Below, piece by piece: positions 51,449 through 60,884 of a DNA stretch of 64,000 nt. Position 1 is the stretch's first letter, and the number at the start of each line of letters is the position of its first letter. The notes below the pieces were generated by a model. It had not been told where the DNA came from. It saw only the letters and a list, made by a program, of their open reading frames with translations, and did no database searches. The stretch is from Longilinea sp035560795 (GTDB lineage: Bacteria; Chloroflexota; Anaerolineae; Anaerolineales; Anaerolineaceae). Both the position numbers and the translations under genes were made by a program. The DNA is taken from assembly GCA_035560795.1 (NCBI GenBank), contig DATMYV010000005.1, positions 7,727-71,726 of the forward strand, given 5' to 3'.

Positions 51449-52756
51449 ATGAAGAGGGTTAGCAAATACCGCTGGTTTGTCGTTGGAATTTTCTTTTTCT
51501 TTATGCTCTTGCATCAAGCAGATAAACTATTAATTGGGCCGTTGACGACTCCCATTATGAAGGAATTTCACATCAATGAAACCCAGATGGGATTGCTTTC
51601 CACTGGCGCAATTATTGTTGAAGCAATTTTCTACCCATTGTGGGGGTATCTGTGCGATCGTTTTTCACGGGCCAAACTCCTTTCAGCGGCTGCTTTCATC
51701 TGGGGTGCATCCACCTGGCTCAGTGCTATCGCACCGACTTATTCGACATTCTTGGTGACGCGCTCCAGCACTGGCATCGATGATTCAAGCTACCCTGGGT
51801 TGTATTCACTAATTGCAGATTATTTTCCTCCGAAAGCCCGCGGAAAAGTCTACGGTCTTTTACAAATAGCCATGCCAATGGGTTATTTGATTGGCATGGT
51901 CATGGCCCTGGTGTTAGGCGGCGTAATTGGCTGGCGGTCGATCTTCTATATTACCGGATCTCTGGGTGTATTGATGGCCTTCGTCATCTTCTTTGGCGTC
52001 AAGGAGCCAGAACGGGGTACATCCGAACCGGAAATGGAAAATATCGAACAGACCGGCAAATACCAATTTGATTGGAAAATTGCCCGTGATTTGTTCAAGA
52101 AGCGCAGCCTGCTGCTGCTTTTCCTTCAGGGATTTGTAGGCGTCTTCCCCTGGCAAGTAATTACTTTTTGGTTTTTTCGGTATCTTGAAACAGAACGAGG
52201 CTTTTCCTCAAATGAAGTATTGATTACCATGGTGATCGCGATTCTCATGATGTCGGCAGGTTATCCCCTTGGTGGAGCATTGGGAGATTGGCTTTTCGGA
52301 AAAACGAAACGCGGCCGCGTGATCGTCTCTGCAACAGGGGTAATCCTTGGAGCCGGAATGCTGTTTCTCGCCATCCATGTGCCCTATTCAAATCGAGTCC
52401 TTTTTACCGTCCTGATGGGCTTTACGGCATTGCTTATGCCCTTTGCATCGCCCAATGTACTTTCCACCGTATATGATATTACCCTGCCAGAGGTCCGCTC
52501 AACCGCCAATTCCATCCAGTATTTTATCGAACAGGGCGGATCCGCCGTCGCACCTACATTAGCCGGCGTTATTGCGATGCAGTCTTCGCTCGAAAATTCA
52601 ATCCTTTATATTTGCGTGGCGGCATGGGTACTGTGTTTTGTCTTCTTCCTGGGTGTGATTTATTTGCTGCCAAAGGATATTGATACGCTGCGAGGCCAGA
52701 TGGCCGATCGGGCACGGGCTGAAAAATCGATGCAATCCGCAGGTGCTGGGGACTGA
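51449..52756 (+). CDS. MFS transporter (ACS-like organic anion group)
   Basis: A 435-residue, 12-helix major facilitator protein. 'LHQADKLLIGPLTTPIMKEF' in TM1 and 'LWGYLCDRFSRAKLL' (motif A after TM2) are visible, with 'RSSTGIDDSSYPGLYSLIADYFPP' resembling the anion:cation symporter branch that moves organic acids. A central cytoplasmic loop (about 190-220) is polar, as usual. The substrate is unknown. Its stop shares bases with the prepilin peptidase start (TGATG), so the two are cotranscribed, though no functional link is obvious. Confidence 0.88.
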   Translation: MKRVSKYRWFVVGIFFFFMLLHQADKLLIGPLTTPIMKEFHINETQMGLLSTGAIIVEAIFYPLWGYLCDRFSRAKLLSAAAFIWGASTWLSAIAPTYSTFLVTRSSTGIDDSSYPGLYSLIADYFPPKARGKVYGLLQIAMPMGYLIGMVMALVLGGVIGWRSIFYITGSLGVLMAFVIFFGVKEPERGTSEPEMENIEQTGKYQFDWKIARDLFKKRSLLLLFLQGFVGVFPWQVITFWFFRYLETERGFSSNEVLITMVIAILMMSAGYPLGGALGDWLFGKTKRGRVIVSATGVILGAGMLFLAIHVPYSNRVLFTVLMGFTALLMPFASPNVLSTVYDITLPEVRSTANSIQYFIEQGGSAVAPTLAGVIAMQSSLENSILYICVAAWVLCFVFFLGVIYLLPKDIDTLRGQMADRARAEKSMQSAGAGD

Positions 52757-53502
52757 TGAACATCTTAATGCCATTGCTGGTTATTCTTATCGGCTGGTTT
52801 GCTGGTATTCTGCTCAATTTCCTGGCCGATCTACTGCCCAGTTCTCCGCGTAAATGGCAGATCAATTGTCACGACTGTCATAAGCCGCGTTCATTTGTCG
52901 ATTATGTGACGATGAGGTCCTGCCGTTTTTGCGGCCAAAACCGTTCATTCCGCGCATGGATCGTACAAATTGCCGCCGTTCTCGGATTGGTTCTCTTATG
53001 GTTTTTTCCACCTGACCGGTTCGGTTTTTGGGTGATCCTGCCTTATATGTTTTATTTTGCGCTGGTCGCGATCATCGATATTGAACATCGTTTGATTTTG
53101 CATATTGTCAGCCTGGTTGGGGCAATTCTCGTCCTGCCGATCGGACTCATATGGAACGGATGGCGTTCTATGTTGATCGGTGGCGCGGCAGGTGCTGGGA
53201 TTATGGTGACGCTCTACCTGCTGGGAGAATTGTTTCGCAGAGGGGTTTCAAAAAGCAGACACGAAGAAGTAACCGAAGAAGCACTCGGTTTTGGCGATGT
53301 AACCCTTTCGGCTGTCCTGGGTTTAATGCTTGGCTGGCCGAAAATCGGTTTTGATATTATTTTTGCCATCTTCCTGGCAGGTTTGGTCAGCGCCGCTTAT
53401 TTGCTTTGGATGGCTGTCAGGCGGAAATATCATCCATTCACCGCAATTCCATACGGTCCGTTTCTGCTGGTCGGCGCCATAATCCTAATTTATTTAGCAT
53501 AA
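52756..53502 (+). CDS. Prepilin peptidase (A24 aspartic protease)
   Basis: A 248-residue integral membrane aspartic protease that processes type IV pilin or type II secretion pseudopilin leaders. The two catalytic aspartates are in 'AIIDIEHRLI' and 'GFGDVTLS'. Four cysteines in two CxxC pairs ('CHDC' and 'CRFC') near residues 37-60 form the zinc site of the N-methylating PilD type; the preceding methyltransferase part is compact. No pilin genes are in the window. It is coupled to the MFS gene and ends 19 bases before a long palindrome. Confidence 0.9.
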   Translation: MNILMPLLVILIGWFAGILLNFLADLLPSSPRKWQINCHDCHKPRSFVDYVTMRSCRFCGQNRSFRAWIVQIAAVLGLVLLWFFPPDRFGFWVILPYMFYFALVAIIDIEHRLILHIVSLVGAILVLPIGLIWNGWRSMLIGGAAGAGIMVTLYLLGELFRRGVSKSRHEEVTEEALGFGDVTLSAVLGLMLGWPKIGFDIIFAIFLAGLVSAAYLLWMAVRRKYHPFTAIPYGPFLLVGAIILIYLA

Positions 53503-53521
53503 ACGCAAAATTCGATAATGC

Positions 53522-53552
53522 AATCAAGCAGAGGATCATCCTCTGCTTGATT
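53522..53552. terminator. Long palindromic hairpin between convergent genes
   Basis: AATCAAGCAGAGG (53522-53534) and CCTCTGCTTGATT (53540-53552) are perfect 13-base complements with a 5-base loop (ATCAT); the palindrome in fact continues to the central base. It lies between the prepilin peptidase stop and the pckA stop. Neither strand has a clear T-run after it, so it may be a bidirectional, factor-assisted terminator or an RNA-stabilising stem. Confidence 0.5.
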
Positions 53553-53580
53553 GTTGCCTTAGTATCCATCAATAAAGTAT

Positions 53581-55188
53581 TTAGCGCGTAATGGGCTCTG
53601 TGGTTTGAACGGTAGAATTCAAATCAAATTGAAATTGTTCATAATTCTGCCTGAAGTGCTCTATCAGAGAATTCGCCTGAACGCGATAGGATTCTTTATC
53701 CTTCCATGTATTGATGGGAAGTAGAATCTCGGGTGGGACCCCTGCACAGGTTTTTGGAACGGAAAGTCCAAAAAACTCGTCCGTTTGGAAGTCGACTTTA
53801 TCAAGTTGTCCGGTAAGTGCAGCGCGGACCATGGCCCGAGTATAAGGCAGGCGAATCCGGTTGCCGGTGCCAAAACCGCCTCCGGTCCACCCGGTGTTCA
53901 CAAGCCATACCTGTACGTTGTGTTTCTGAATCTTTTGACCCAGAAGTCGAGCATAAACTTTTGGTTCCAAAGGCAGGAAAGGCGCACCAAAACAGGTGGA
54001 AAAGGTAGCCTGCGGTTCTTTGCCAAGGCCTTTTTCAGTACCGGCGAGTTTGGAGGTATAGCCGGACAGGAAATAATACATGGCCTGATCAGGCGTCAAT
54101 TTTGCTATCGGTGGAAGCACGCCAAAAGCATCTGCGGTCAGAAAAAAAATGTTTTCGGGATGTCCCGCGAAACCTTCCGGCACATAATTCTGGATGTAGT
54201 CAATTGGGTAGGCACCGCGGGTATTCTCCGTCCGGCGGTCGCTGTCGAAATCGATCGACCGGTCGAATGGGTTAAAAAGTACATTTTCCAGTACAGCACC
54301 GAAGCGGTGGGTTGCCTGCCAGATTAGCGGTTCCAGCTCAGCGCGTAAACGTATGGTTTTGGCATAACAACCGCCCTCAAAATTAAAAACGCCATCATCC
54401 GCCCAACCGTGTTCGTCGTCACCAATGAGTCGGCGGTCTGGGTCGGAAGATAGGGTTGTTTTTCCAGTCCCAGAAAGACCAAAAAACAAGGCGACATCTC
54501 CACAATCGCCAACATTTGCCGAGCAATGCATGGAGAGAATTCCGAGGCGGGGCATCAGGTAATTCATCAGGGTGAAAACGGATTTCTTAATCTCGCCTGC
54601 GTAACCTGTACCGCCAATCAACACCAGTTTTTGGCTGAAATCAACCAGGATAAAAGCCCCTGAATTTGTGCCATCCTCCGCCGGGTTGGCTACAAAATCC
54701 GGAACCTGGATTACGGTGTAATCAGGATGAAAATCCGCCAGCCGGTCAGCGGGAAGACGAATTAATAAATCACGGGAAAACAAGCTGTGCCAGGCTTTTT
54801 CAGTGATGACGCGAATTGCAAGATGGTGAATCGGGTGAGCTCCAACCTGCAAATCCTGGACAAAGACATCCCGGTTTTGCAGATAAGCTGTGACTTTGCG
54901 AAAAACCCTTTGAAAAGCTTCCGGTGAAATTGGACGGTTTACCTTTCCCCACCAGATGCATTCATCATCCGCATTTCCATTCTTGACAATGAATTTATCG
55001 TTGGGGGAACGGCCTGTGTATTGGCCGGTATTGACCATGACTGCGCCGTCAGGCGATAGGTCGCCTTCTTGACGAAGAATGATCTGTTCCACCAAAGCAG
55101 GAACGTTGAAATTCCAGCGGGCTGTCTTGAGATTGGTCAATTGGATCTGGTCCAAGCCATACTCGCTCGGGATTCCTAAAATTTGCAT
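53581..55188 (-). CDS. pckA: Phosphoenolpyruvate carboxykinase (ATP)
   Basis: An ATP-type PEP carboxykinase of about 535 residues, which converts oxaloacetate and ATP to PEP, CO2 and ADP at the entry to gluconeogenesis (or runs in reverse for anaplerosis). The kinase-1a P-loop is 'GLSGTGKTTLSSDP' near 240 and the metal-binding 'LIGDDEHGW' follows. 'YTGRSPNDKF' and 'RIRLPYTRAM' bind substrate. The frame also opens at 55209, but the ATG at 55188 has AAAAGGAG 9 bases upstream and suits the family start. That ribosome-binding site lies just beyond the stop of the upstream lipoprotein gene. Confidence 0.96.
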   Translation of the reverse strand: MQILGIPSEYGLDQIQLTNLKTARWNFNVPALVEQIILRQEGDLSPDGAVMVNTGQYTGRSPNDKFIVKNGNADDECIWWGKVNRPISPEAFQRVFRKVTAYLQNRDVFVQDLQVGAHPIHHLAIRVITEKAWHSLFSRDLLIRLPADRLADFHPDYTVIQVPDFVANPAEDGTNSGAFILVDFSQKLVLIGGTGYAGEIKKSVFTLMNYLMPRLGILSMHCSANVGDCGDVALFFGLSGTGKTTLSSDPDRRLIGDDEHGWADDGVFNFEGGCYAKTIRLRAELEPLIWQATHRFGAVLENVLFNPFDRSIDFDSDRRTENTRGAYPIDYIQNYVPEGFAGHPENIFFLTADAFGVLPPIAKLTPDQAMYYFLSGYTSKLAGTEKGLGKEPQATFSTCFGAPFLPLEPKVYARLLGQKIQKHNVQVWLVNTGWTGGGFGTGNRIRLPYTRAMVRAALTGQLDKVDFQTDEFFGLSVPKTCAGVPPEILLPINTWKDKESYRVQANSLIEHFRQNYEQFQFDLNSTVQTTEPITR

Positions 55189-55208
55189 CGCTTCATGCTC
55201 CTTTTTCA

Positions 55209-57686
55209 TTATTGGCCAATTTCACCCGTCAATCTGGGAAACCAATACCAGAGAACGTCCATGGCAGGTTTTCCATTTGTCGAAATCGACGCATCCTGCA
55301 AGGCTACCGGCGGGTAAAAACCCTTCACGATCACACCAGAAATCCAATCGCGATTATTAATGGCTCCAAGAGCTGCATTGTAAAGATCCACCTGGGCCTG
55401 CAAATTCACCGGGATACTCTGCAATTCGAGATATGGTTGTGAGAGCGCAATATTCGGCAGACAGTTTCCGTTTATTGAAACACATTGTTTTGCTGCGCCA
55501 GATGCAGAGGCAAAGCTTAACGCAAGAATCAACGGTTTCCCGCTTTCAGTCTGAAATGGCGCCAATTGTTCGTCCATCAGCCGGCCAAACTCAGCTTCCA
55601 GGTCCGATTCGCTGGGTGAGTCGGATGAGGTTAATGGAACAGACCAATTCACATAAAATGCATCAAAGAGATTCAGTGGGAGTGGAGGTGTGCTCTCACT
55701 TCCTGAATACACCAACTGCAAGACAAACTGACCGGTGAACCTTGTCCGCGTTTGAGCGATCAAATCTTCCCAACGGGCGGCGATATCGTCAGGCAGGTTT
55801 GCTGGAGAACCATCGTTCAATGTACCGCCAGAATATGCAGGCGCAATGGCGGAATCGCCCAGGATCAGCGCAGTTGCGTTATTTACAGTAGCGAAATCGG
55901 CCGCATTGCGCAGGAAGGTGGCATACTGGTCAAAGAAGCTATCCCACCAACCGCTATCCTTAACGGCTGACTTCCACCAATCCTGGCTGGATTTTTCAAA
56001 ACGGACATAAGGCGCAATGATAACCTTCAATCCGCTTTGCTGCGCCAGAGCCACCTGTTGAGTCAGGTCAGACCACAAAGGATCTATTCCTGGAATTGCT
56101 TTCAAAACTGGTTTTGAATTGTTGGTAAAGGTCCAAGTCATCGGAATGACGACCGTATTTGCTCCGATCCCTTTTATTGTTTGGAAACTTGCGCCGTAGT
56201 GAGGCTGCCAGTTCGGTTGATAGCCGGGCTGGAATTCTGCACCTACCCAGAAGGATGAGCCACGATTAATGATTTCAGGCGCCAGGACGGTGGTTGGATT
56301 GGATTGTGTTTGCCACCAATGCCAGGCTGACACGGTATCCTCAAATGTTTGTGCCAGGGCACTGGCCTTGAAGATCTTCCCGGGCGATGACGGTCCGGCT
56401 GTTTCCTCGTTGTCCGCAACGCCGCACATTTCATTGCGGCAATATCGATAACCGACGTCGCCAAGCATGCTCATCGGGTTATACAAAATATAAGTATATT
56501 TATGATCTCCAAGCGGCCACATGGGAATTGGTTCCATCCAGCCAAATGGGTTAAACTGAATGGACACCGAATCGGTCGCAGGCGTATTTACCGGTACATT
56601 CACGGTAAAGGTGATGGGTGCGGATGCACTTGTTCCCCAAGCTTCAATCTGTTCTTCGCTGGTGGTATCGGCAGATGGAACGATCAACTGGCGAGTGAGG
56701 AACCCGCCGTTTGAGGTCAATTCGCCATTCCAAAAACCATCGCCGAGCGTGTATTTATAGCGGAGATCAAAGCCGGCAGGCAGTGATAGGGAGAGGGTGT
56801 AACTGCCGTCGTCGCGCAAACTCAATAACGGCGCTCTGTTGGAAACGATGCTCATTCCGCCTGATAGGTCCGCAAAGGTGTCGCCAAGAGATAGCAGGTT
56901 GCCAACCATTCGAATTGGTACGCCAGCAAGATTTCCCTCGGGTGGTTTGACCACGAAGGTCAAGTTAACCATTTGAGCCGGTGTCAACGCAATCACTGCC
57001 GGCGTGGTTGCATCGGCAGCGATGGTTGCTCCTTGCTGAAATGTTGTGTACTTGCCATCAAGACTGGATGCCACCATCATATGCGTGCCAACCGGGATGC
57101 CCTCAAGCAGGAAGCTGCCATCGGAGGCTGTCACTGAACTGATCCCGGCCGCAATAACCATCAAATTTGGTATGGGTTCGCGGGTAACGGCATCCATCGC
57201 CTGTCCGCGAATTCGTCCTGTTTGGCCGGAAAATGGTATATCATTCCAGGCTGCAATACTATCTTGAACTTGTTCTGTACCGGTGACACGATACGTCCGA
57301 TAACGGATTTGCTTATTCGTGCTGTCATATTCAACGGCTGGAGGTGTTCCATCCCGTAAATACCTGTACTTTACCAAGGTGCCAGGCACCAAAGCCAGCT
57401 TGACTGAAAATCGTCCTGCTCCGATTGCCGTCATGGGATACCTGGCGGGATTGAGTGCCAACCCGGTAATTTCATCCAGTACTTCCAGACTCAATTTAGC
57501 AGAAGATGAACTGCCAGCCGGAGGGGTGACTTCAAAAGTCAACTCTGCCAGTGGTTCAACTTGTGAGGGATTTGATGTGATTGGTGCTGGTACTGTGGCT
57601 GTTGAATTACAAGCACTTAAAATAAACGATACGATTACAAGAATAATTATTCCGAAATGAAATGACCGGCTACCAACATTTTTCAT
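55209..57686 (-). CDS. Large lipoprotein with beta domains and a C-terminal TIM-barrel-like region
   Basis: An 825-residue predicted lipoprotein: signal peptide with lipobox LSAC (Cys26). Several beta-sandwich domains follow, including a carboxypeptidase-regulatory-like one near 155-235 ('IRGQAMDAVTREPIPNLMV' and 'GSFLLEGIPVG'). Two segments resemble starch-binding or CBM20/48-type folds (about 270-345 and 360-450). From about 490 to 825 the pattern ('WVGAEFQPGYQPNW', 'IKGIGANTVVIPMTW', 'QSGLKVIIAPYV' and 'ISGVIVKGFYPP') looks like a glycoside hydrolase TIM barrel, similar to GH113-like proteins. No catalytic residues can be named with confidence. GGAGGGG precedes the ATG. The stop overlaps the upstream edge of pckA. 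Confidence 0.8.
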   Translation of the reverse strand: MKNVGSRSFHFGIIILVIVSFILSACNSTATVPAPITSNPSQVEPLAELTFEVTPPAGSSSSAKLSLEVLDEITGLALNPARYPMTAIGAGRFSVKLALVPGTLVKYRYLRDGTPPAVEYDSTNKQIRYRTYRVTGTEQVQDSIAAWNDIPFSGQTGRIRGQAMDAVTREPIPNLMVIAAGISSVTASDGSFLLEGIPVGTHMMVASSLDGKYTTFQQGATIAADATTPAVIALTPAQMVNLTFVVKPPEGNLAGVPIRMVGNLLSLGDTFADLSGGMSIVSNRAPLLSLRDDGSYTLSLSLPAGFDLRYKYTLGDGFWNGELTSNGGFLTRQLIVPSADTTSEEQIEAWGTSASAPITFTVNVPVNTPATDSVSIQFNPFGWMEPIPMWPLGDHKYTYILYNPMSMLGDVGYRYCRNEMCGVADNEETAGPSSPGKIFKASALAQTFEDTVSAWHWWQTQSNPTTVLAPEIINRGSSFWVGAEFQPGYQPNWQPHYGASFQTIKGIGANTVVIPMTWTFTNNSKPVLKAIPGIDPLWSDLTQQVALAQQSGLKVIIAPYVRFEKSSQDWWKSAVKDSGWWDSFFDQYATFLRNAADFATVNNATALILGDSAIAPAYSGGTLNDGSPANLPDDIAARWEDLIAQTRTRFTGQFVLQLVYSGSESTPPLPLNLFDAFYVNWSVPLTSSDSPSESDLEAEFGRLMDEQLAPFQTESGKPLILALSFASASGAAKQCVSINGNCLPNIALSQPYLELQSIPVNLQAQVDLYNAALGAINNRDWISGVIVKGFYPPVALQDASISTNGKPAMDVLWYWFPRLTGEIGQ

Positions 57687-57742
57687 CGCACCCCTCCCAT
57701 TGAGTCTTCCCTGCTCGAGGATGTCCTTTGTCTGTTTTTTTT

Positions 57743-58195
57743 TCAGTCCTGGGTGGTTCCTCGTAATGCGGCATGCAATTTCTGTGAAATTTCCTGTTGA
57801 CGATTTGCAAGACTGCCCAGTACACCATTGACAAAGCGCGGTGTACTATCGGATCCAAACAATTTCGCTAATTCAATTGCTTCGTTTATGGCAACCTTAA
57901 TGGGAGTGCAATTTTCAACCGCAAATTCCCATAATGCAATTCTTAGGATATTACGGTCAATGATTGCCACCTGGTCCATCGGCCACTCGGGCGCATGTTC
58001 AGCGATAAACGCATCCAATTTACCGGTAATGGGAAAAACGCCCAGAACGATTTGTCGGCTAAATTCTGCCAGGCTATCGGTCAAGGTCTCATCGGCAAGC
58101 CGCTCTTCCACGACTTCAACAGGAGGGTGGCCGGTCATATCACATTCGTAAAGGACTTGCAAGGCAACACTGCGTGCCTTGGTGCGAGACTTCAT
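57743..58195 (-). CDS. nusB: Transcription antitermination factor NusB
   Basis: A 150-residue all-helical NusB protein, which binds boxA RNA with NusE/S10 and supports antitermination of rRNA operons. 'MKSRTKARSVALQVLYE' at the start and 'IAINEAIELAKLFGSDSTPRFVNGVLGSL' (in part, near 100-128) are diagnostic. Length is normal. It starts 6 bases after the Asp23 gene; asp23-nusB adjacency is common in Gram-positive bacteria and relatives. Confidence 0.95.
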   Translation of the reverse strand: MKSRTKARSVALQVLYECDMTGHPPVEVVEERLADETLTDSLAEFSRQIVLGVFPITGKLDAFIAEHAPEWPMDQVAIIDRNILRIALWEFAVENCTPIKVAINEAIELAKLFGSDSTPRFVNGVLGSLANRQQEISQKLHAALRGTTQD

Positions 58196-58201
58196 AAGTT
58201 T

Positions 58202-58555
58202 TTATGCTGTCGGTTCTGTGTAATCGATATCTTCGACATGAACGTTGACTTTGCCAATTTCCATCCCAACCATTTCAACAATCGCCCGGGCTACCTGGTT
58301 TTGGATCGATCGGCTGACGTCGCGAACATTTACATCTCGCCGTAGGATCACATAAAGATCTGCATAAACCTGATTGTTCTCGACGCTAATTTTTACCCCT
58401 TCTGTGGCGCCAGGCCTGAAGAGGCGGTTTACCTCAGGCGCCACGGTGGCCAGCCTGCTCACACCTGTCACGCTCAATGTTGATAGCTTGGCAATTTGAA
58501 TCAGGACATCCGGGGCGATGGTTGTTTTTCCAGGGGGTCTCAACTGATCAGACAT
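58202..58555 (-). CDS. Asp23/Gls24 family protein
   Basis: A 117-residue Asp23/Gls24 (alkaline shock) protein. The pattern 'ISVENNQVYADLYVILRRDVNV' and 'QNQVARAIVEMVGMEIGKVNVHVEDI' is typical. In Staphylococcus Asp23 is membrane-linked and protects the envelope under stress; the role here is unknown. A perfect TATAAT -10 box (58596-58601, minus strand) lies 41 bases before the ATG, without a convincing -35 box. It leads the asp23-nusB pair. Confidence 0.9.
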   Translation of the reverse strand: MSDQLRPPGKTTIAPDVLIQIAKLSTLSVTGVSRLATVAPEVNRLFRPGATEGVKISVENNQVYADLYVILRRDVNVRDVSRSIQNQVARAIVEMVGMEIGKVNVHVEDIDYTEPTA

Positions 58556-58630
58556 AGATTCTCCACATATTTCTGTTTTTCTGACAAGTTATTGTATTAT
58601 ACACGTGATTTATTCAAACTAGACATGCTC

Positions 58631-60082
58631 CTAGACGCGTGGCGCCTCGTGAACCTGTGAAAGCGCCGCAATTGATAACAGAAATAGCACGCCGTAAATC
58701 GCAAACAAAAGGACATATCCCATCGCAGGCGTTTTGGGTAATTGAGCCGACAGAAAGTCAGCCATCGGTCCGCCGATATAGGCACCAATTGCGCCAGCGC
58801 CAGCTCCCGCAAGATTGGATATCCCCAGGAACCTACCAGCTTCTTCCTTGGGTACAATTTCCGTTCCAAGCGCCCAGTTTGCCGTATAGAATAACCCCAT
58901 TCCTGTCCCAATGATACAACCGCCCAAATAAATCACCATAAGGTTGGGCACTGCCACAGCCAATGCGGTCCCAACGGCGGCAAGCAACCCAGCCCAGGCA
59001 ACGATGCGTTTCCTGCCAAAATGATCGGTCAACCACCCACTCGGCAAAGCACTGAGCAGGATAAAGACGCCCACAAACATGGTCAACCGCGCAGCTGGGC
59101 TGGCAGCCTCGGCATGAATATATCCCAACCGGGCTTGCAGGAAATAAACTGTGAAACTGGCTAAATTTGTTGCACCGACCAAAAACGCCAACCGGTTGAT
59201 CACCCACCAGCGAAAGGCCGGATCTTTGCGCAAAGACTTGCTTTCAATGCCAATGTGTAAACTGACCGTTACGCCTCCATACACCGTGGCTGCCATGCCA
59301 ACCAGGCTGATCAAACCAGTTGTCACAAGTAGCATCGAAGGCGCGAGACCGGATAATAATGGTTGTACCAGGCGTAACAGCCAGCCAACGCCGAGCAAAA
59401 TGACAGTAAACGCACCTGTCATTACTGCCAGGCGGGTGAATTCTTTCCAGGCTAGCGGTTGTGGTTTGGTTTTGTGCTGTTGTTCCGGAATGAACATCGT
59501 AATTAACATAGCGATGATAAGAATCGCCATTAGGAGCAATAATGCACCCCATAGGTTGTTCTTGCCCACCATTTTTGCTATTGTGAAAGATACCAGGATG
59601 AGAGGGATCGGAATCTCCAATAATGCTTTAAAGGCAGAGAAGCGTCCACGCTTTTCGAGCGGTACCAGATCTGGGATGATCCCTTGCTGGGCACTATGAG
59701 CCGTATTTGTGGTCACCATCAGAAGAATTACCATGGCAAACAGAAACCAATAACCGGATAATCCCTGCATGCCGGCAGAAAAACCGATCAGTGCGATTAC
59801 CGCCAGATCGCCCACTGTTCCGAGGAGAATGAATGGTCGTCTGCGACCCCAGCGAAGCGTTGAACGATCGGAGAGCGTACCCATGAGTGCCTGAACCAGA
59901 ATGGCAACCATCAAGGTCCACAGACGCAATTTGCCATAGTAGGTTCCCTTTAGTTCTTCGCCAACAAATTGCTGCACCAGAAGTGGCACGACCAGCGGTG
60001 TCAAAGTATTCGATAAAACCGAAAGACCCAGCCAATAGATGTTAAATGTGAGGTAATCGTACCAACCGAGTAAACGCTTCAT
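58631..60082 (-). CDS. MFS transporter (sugar-type, SLC45/GPH-like)
   Basis: A protein of about 483 residues with 12 membrane segments. The N-terminal 'WLGLSVLSNTLTPLVVPLLV' and the motif 'GTLSDRSTLRWGRRRPFILLG' match MFS sugar:proton-type carriers related to SLC45/GPH. Substrate unknown. The frame also opens at a TTG (60100) overlapping the hydrolase stop; the ATG at 60082 is the preferred start. It follows the alpha/beta hydrolase gene and is the last gene before the Asp23 promoter region. Confidence 0.85.
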   Translation of the reverse strand: MKRLLGWYDYLTFNIYWLGLSVLSNTLTPLVVPLLVQQFVGEELKGTYYGKLRLWTLMVAILVQALMGTLSDRSTLRWGRRRPFILLGTVGDLAVIALIGFSAGMQGLSGYWFLFAMVILLMVTTNTAHSAQQGIIPDLVPLEKRGRFSAFKALLEIPIPLILVSFTIAKMVGKNNLWGALLLLMAILIIAMLITMFIPEQQHKTKPQPLAWKEFTRLAVMTGAFTVILLGVGWLLRLVQPLLSGLAPSMLLVTTGLISLVGMAATVYGGVTVSLHIGIESKSLRKDPAFRWWVINRLAFLVGATNLASFTVYFLQARLGYIHAEAASPAARLTMFVGVFILLSALPSGWLTDHFGRKRIVAWAGLLAAVGTALAVAVPNLMVIYLGGCIIGTGMGLFYTANWALGTEIVPKEEAGRFLGISNLAGAGAGAIGAYIGGPMADFLSAQLPKTPAMGYVLLFAIYGVLFLLSIAALSQVHEAPRV

Positions 60083-60096
60083 AATAATTGTTTGCC

Positions 60097-60858
60097 TCAA
60101 GGGGTCAGAATGGATTCGATAAATGCCAGACTTTTGGTCATCACTTCATCATATTCCGCGTCCAAAACAACACAATGGCCGGAATTTCTTTTCCATACCA
60201 ATTCTTTTTGCCTGGAGGCAATTGCATCAAAGATAACTTTGGAACTGTTTGGATCGATTGTCCGATCTTTTGCTCCCTGCATGATCAATGTGGGCGTGTT
60301 GACCCGACGAAGACAAGGGGCAACAAATTGTTGAAATCGAAATAACTGGTAAGCAGCCTTGACCGGATACACCGTGTATCCCTGCCAGGGCAGGGGTTCC
60401 TTTGTTTTTCCAGTATTGTGTTTTGCCATAATCGGCATAAAAAAGCGCGCAATTTGCGTTCGACGCAATTTTTTCACGCGCAGGGCGGGGGAGTACAAAA
60501 GTAGGCCGCTAATTTCAGGATGAATGCTGGCCAAATATAACGATATCAACCCTCCCATCGATTCGCCGCCGACGATTACCCGTTCACAGATTGATTTTAG
60601 CAATTGATAACTCTGGTCTGCTGCTGCCACCCATTCCTTCCAATTTTTGGTGTTTAGATCTTCAGCGGTTGTACCGTGACCGGGCAACAGGGGACCTGCA
60701 ACACTGAACCCGGCGCGCCTAAAATATTGCGCCAACGGACGAATTTCAACGGTGGTGGCAGTAAAGCCGTGTATTAAAAGAATGCCAATCGGTTTGCCAG
60801 TCCAAAAGAATGCGCTTCCATCCAAATCGGGGTTTTGGATATATGGATAGTCTTTCAA
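60097..60858 (-). CDS. Alpha/beta hydrolase (carboxylesterase / monoacylglycerol lipase-like)
   Basis: A 253-residue serine hydrolase. The oxyanion loop is 'LLIHGFTATT' near 27-36, the nucleophile is Ser100 in 'GGESMGG', the acid is about D198 in 'GAKDRTID' and the histidine about H228 in 'NSGHCVV'. The cap region is short, as in carboxylesterase Est30 and monoacylglycerol lipases. The substrate is probably an acyl ester. It lies 26 bases after the LarA-like gene and next to the MFS gene. Confidence 0.9.
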   Translation of the reverse strand: MKDYPYIQNPDLDGSAFFWTGKPIGILLIHGFTATTVEIRPLAQYFRRAGFSVAGPLLPGHGTTAEDLNTKNWKEWVAAADQSYQLLKSICERVIVGGESMGGLISLYLASIHPEISGLLLYSPALRVKKLRRTQIARFFMPIMAKHNTGKTKEPLPWQGYTVYPVKAAYQLFRFQQFVAPCLRRVNTPTLIMQGAKDRTIDPNSSKVIFDAIASRQKELVWKRNSGHCVVLDAEYDEVMTKSLAFIESILTP

Positions 60859-60884
60859 GCCGCCTCCGTGGATGGGGTATCCAT

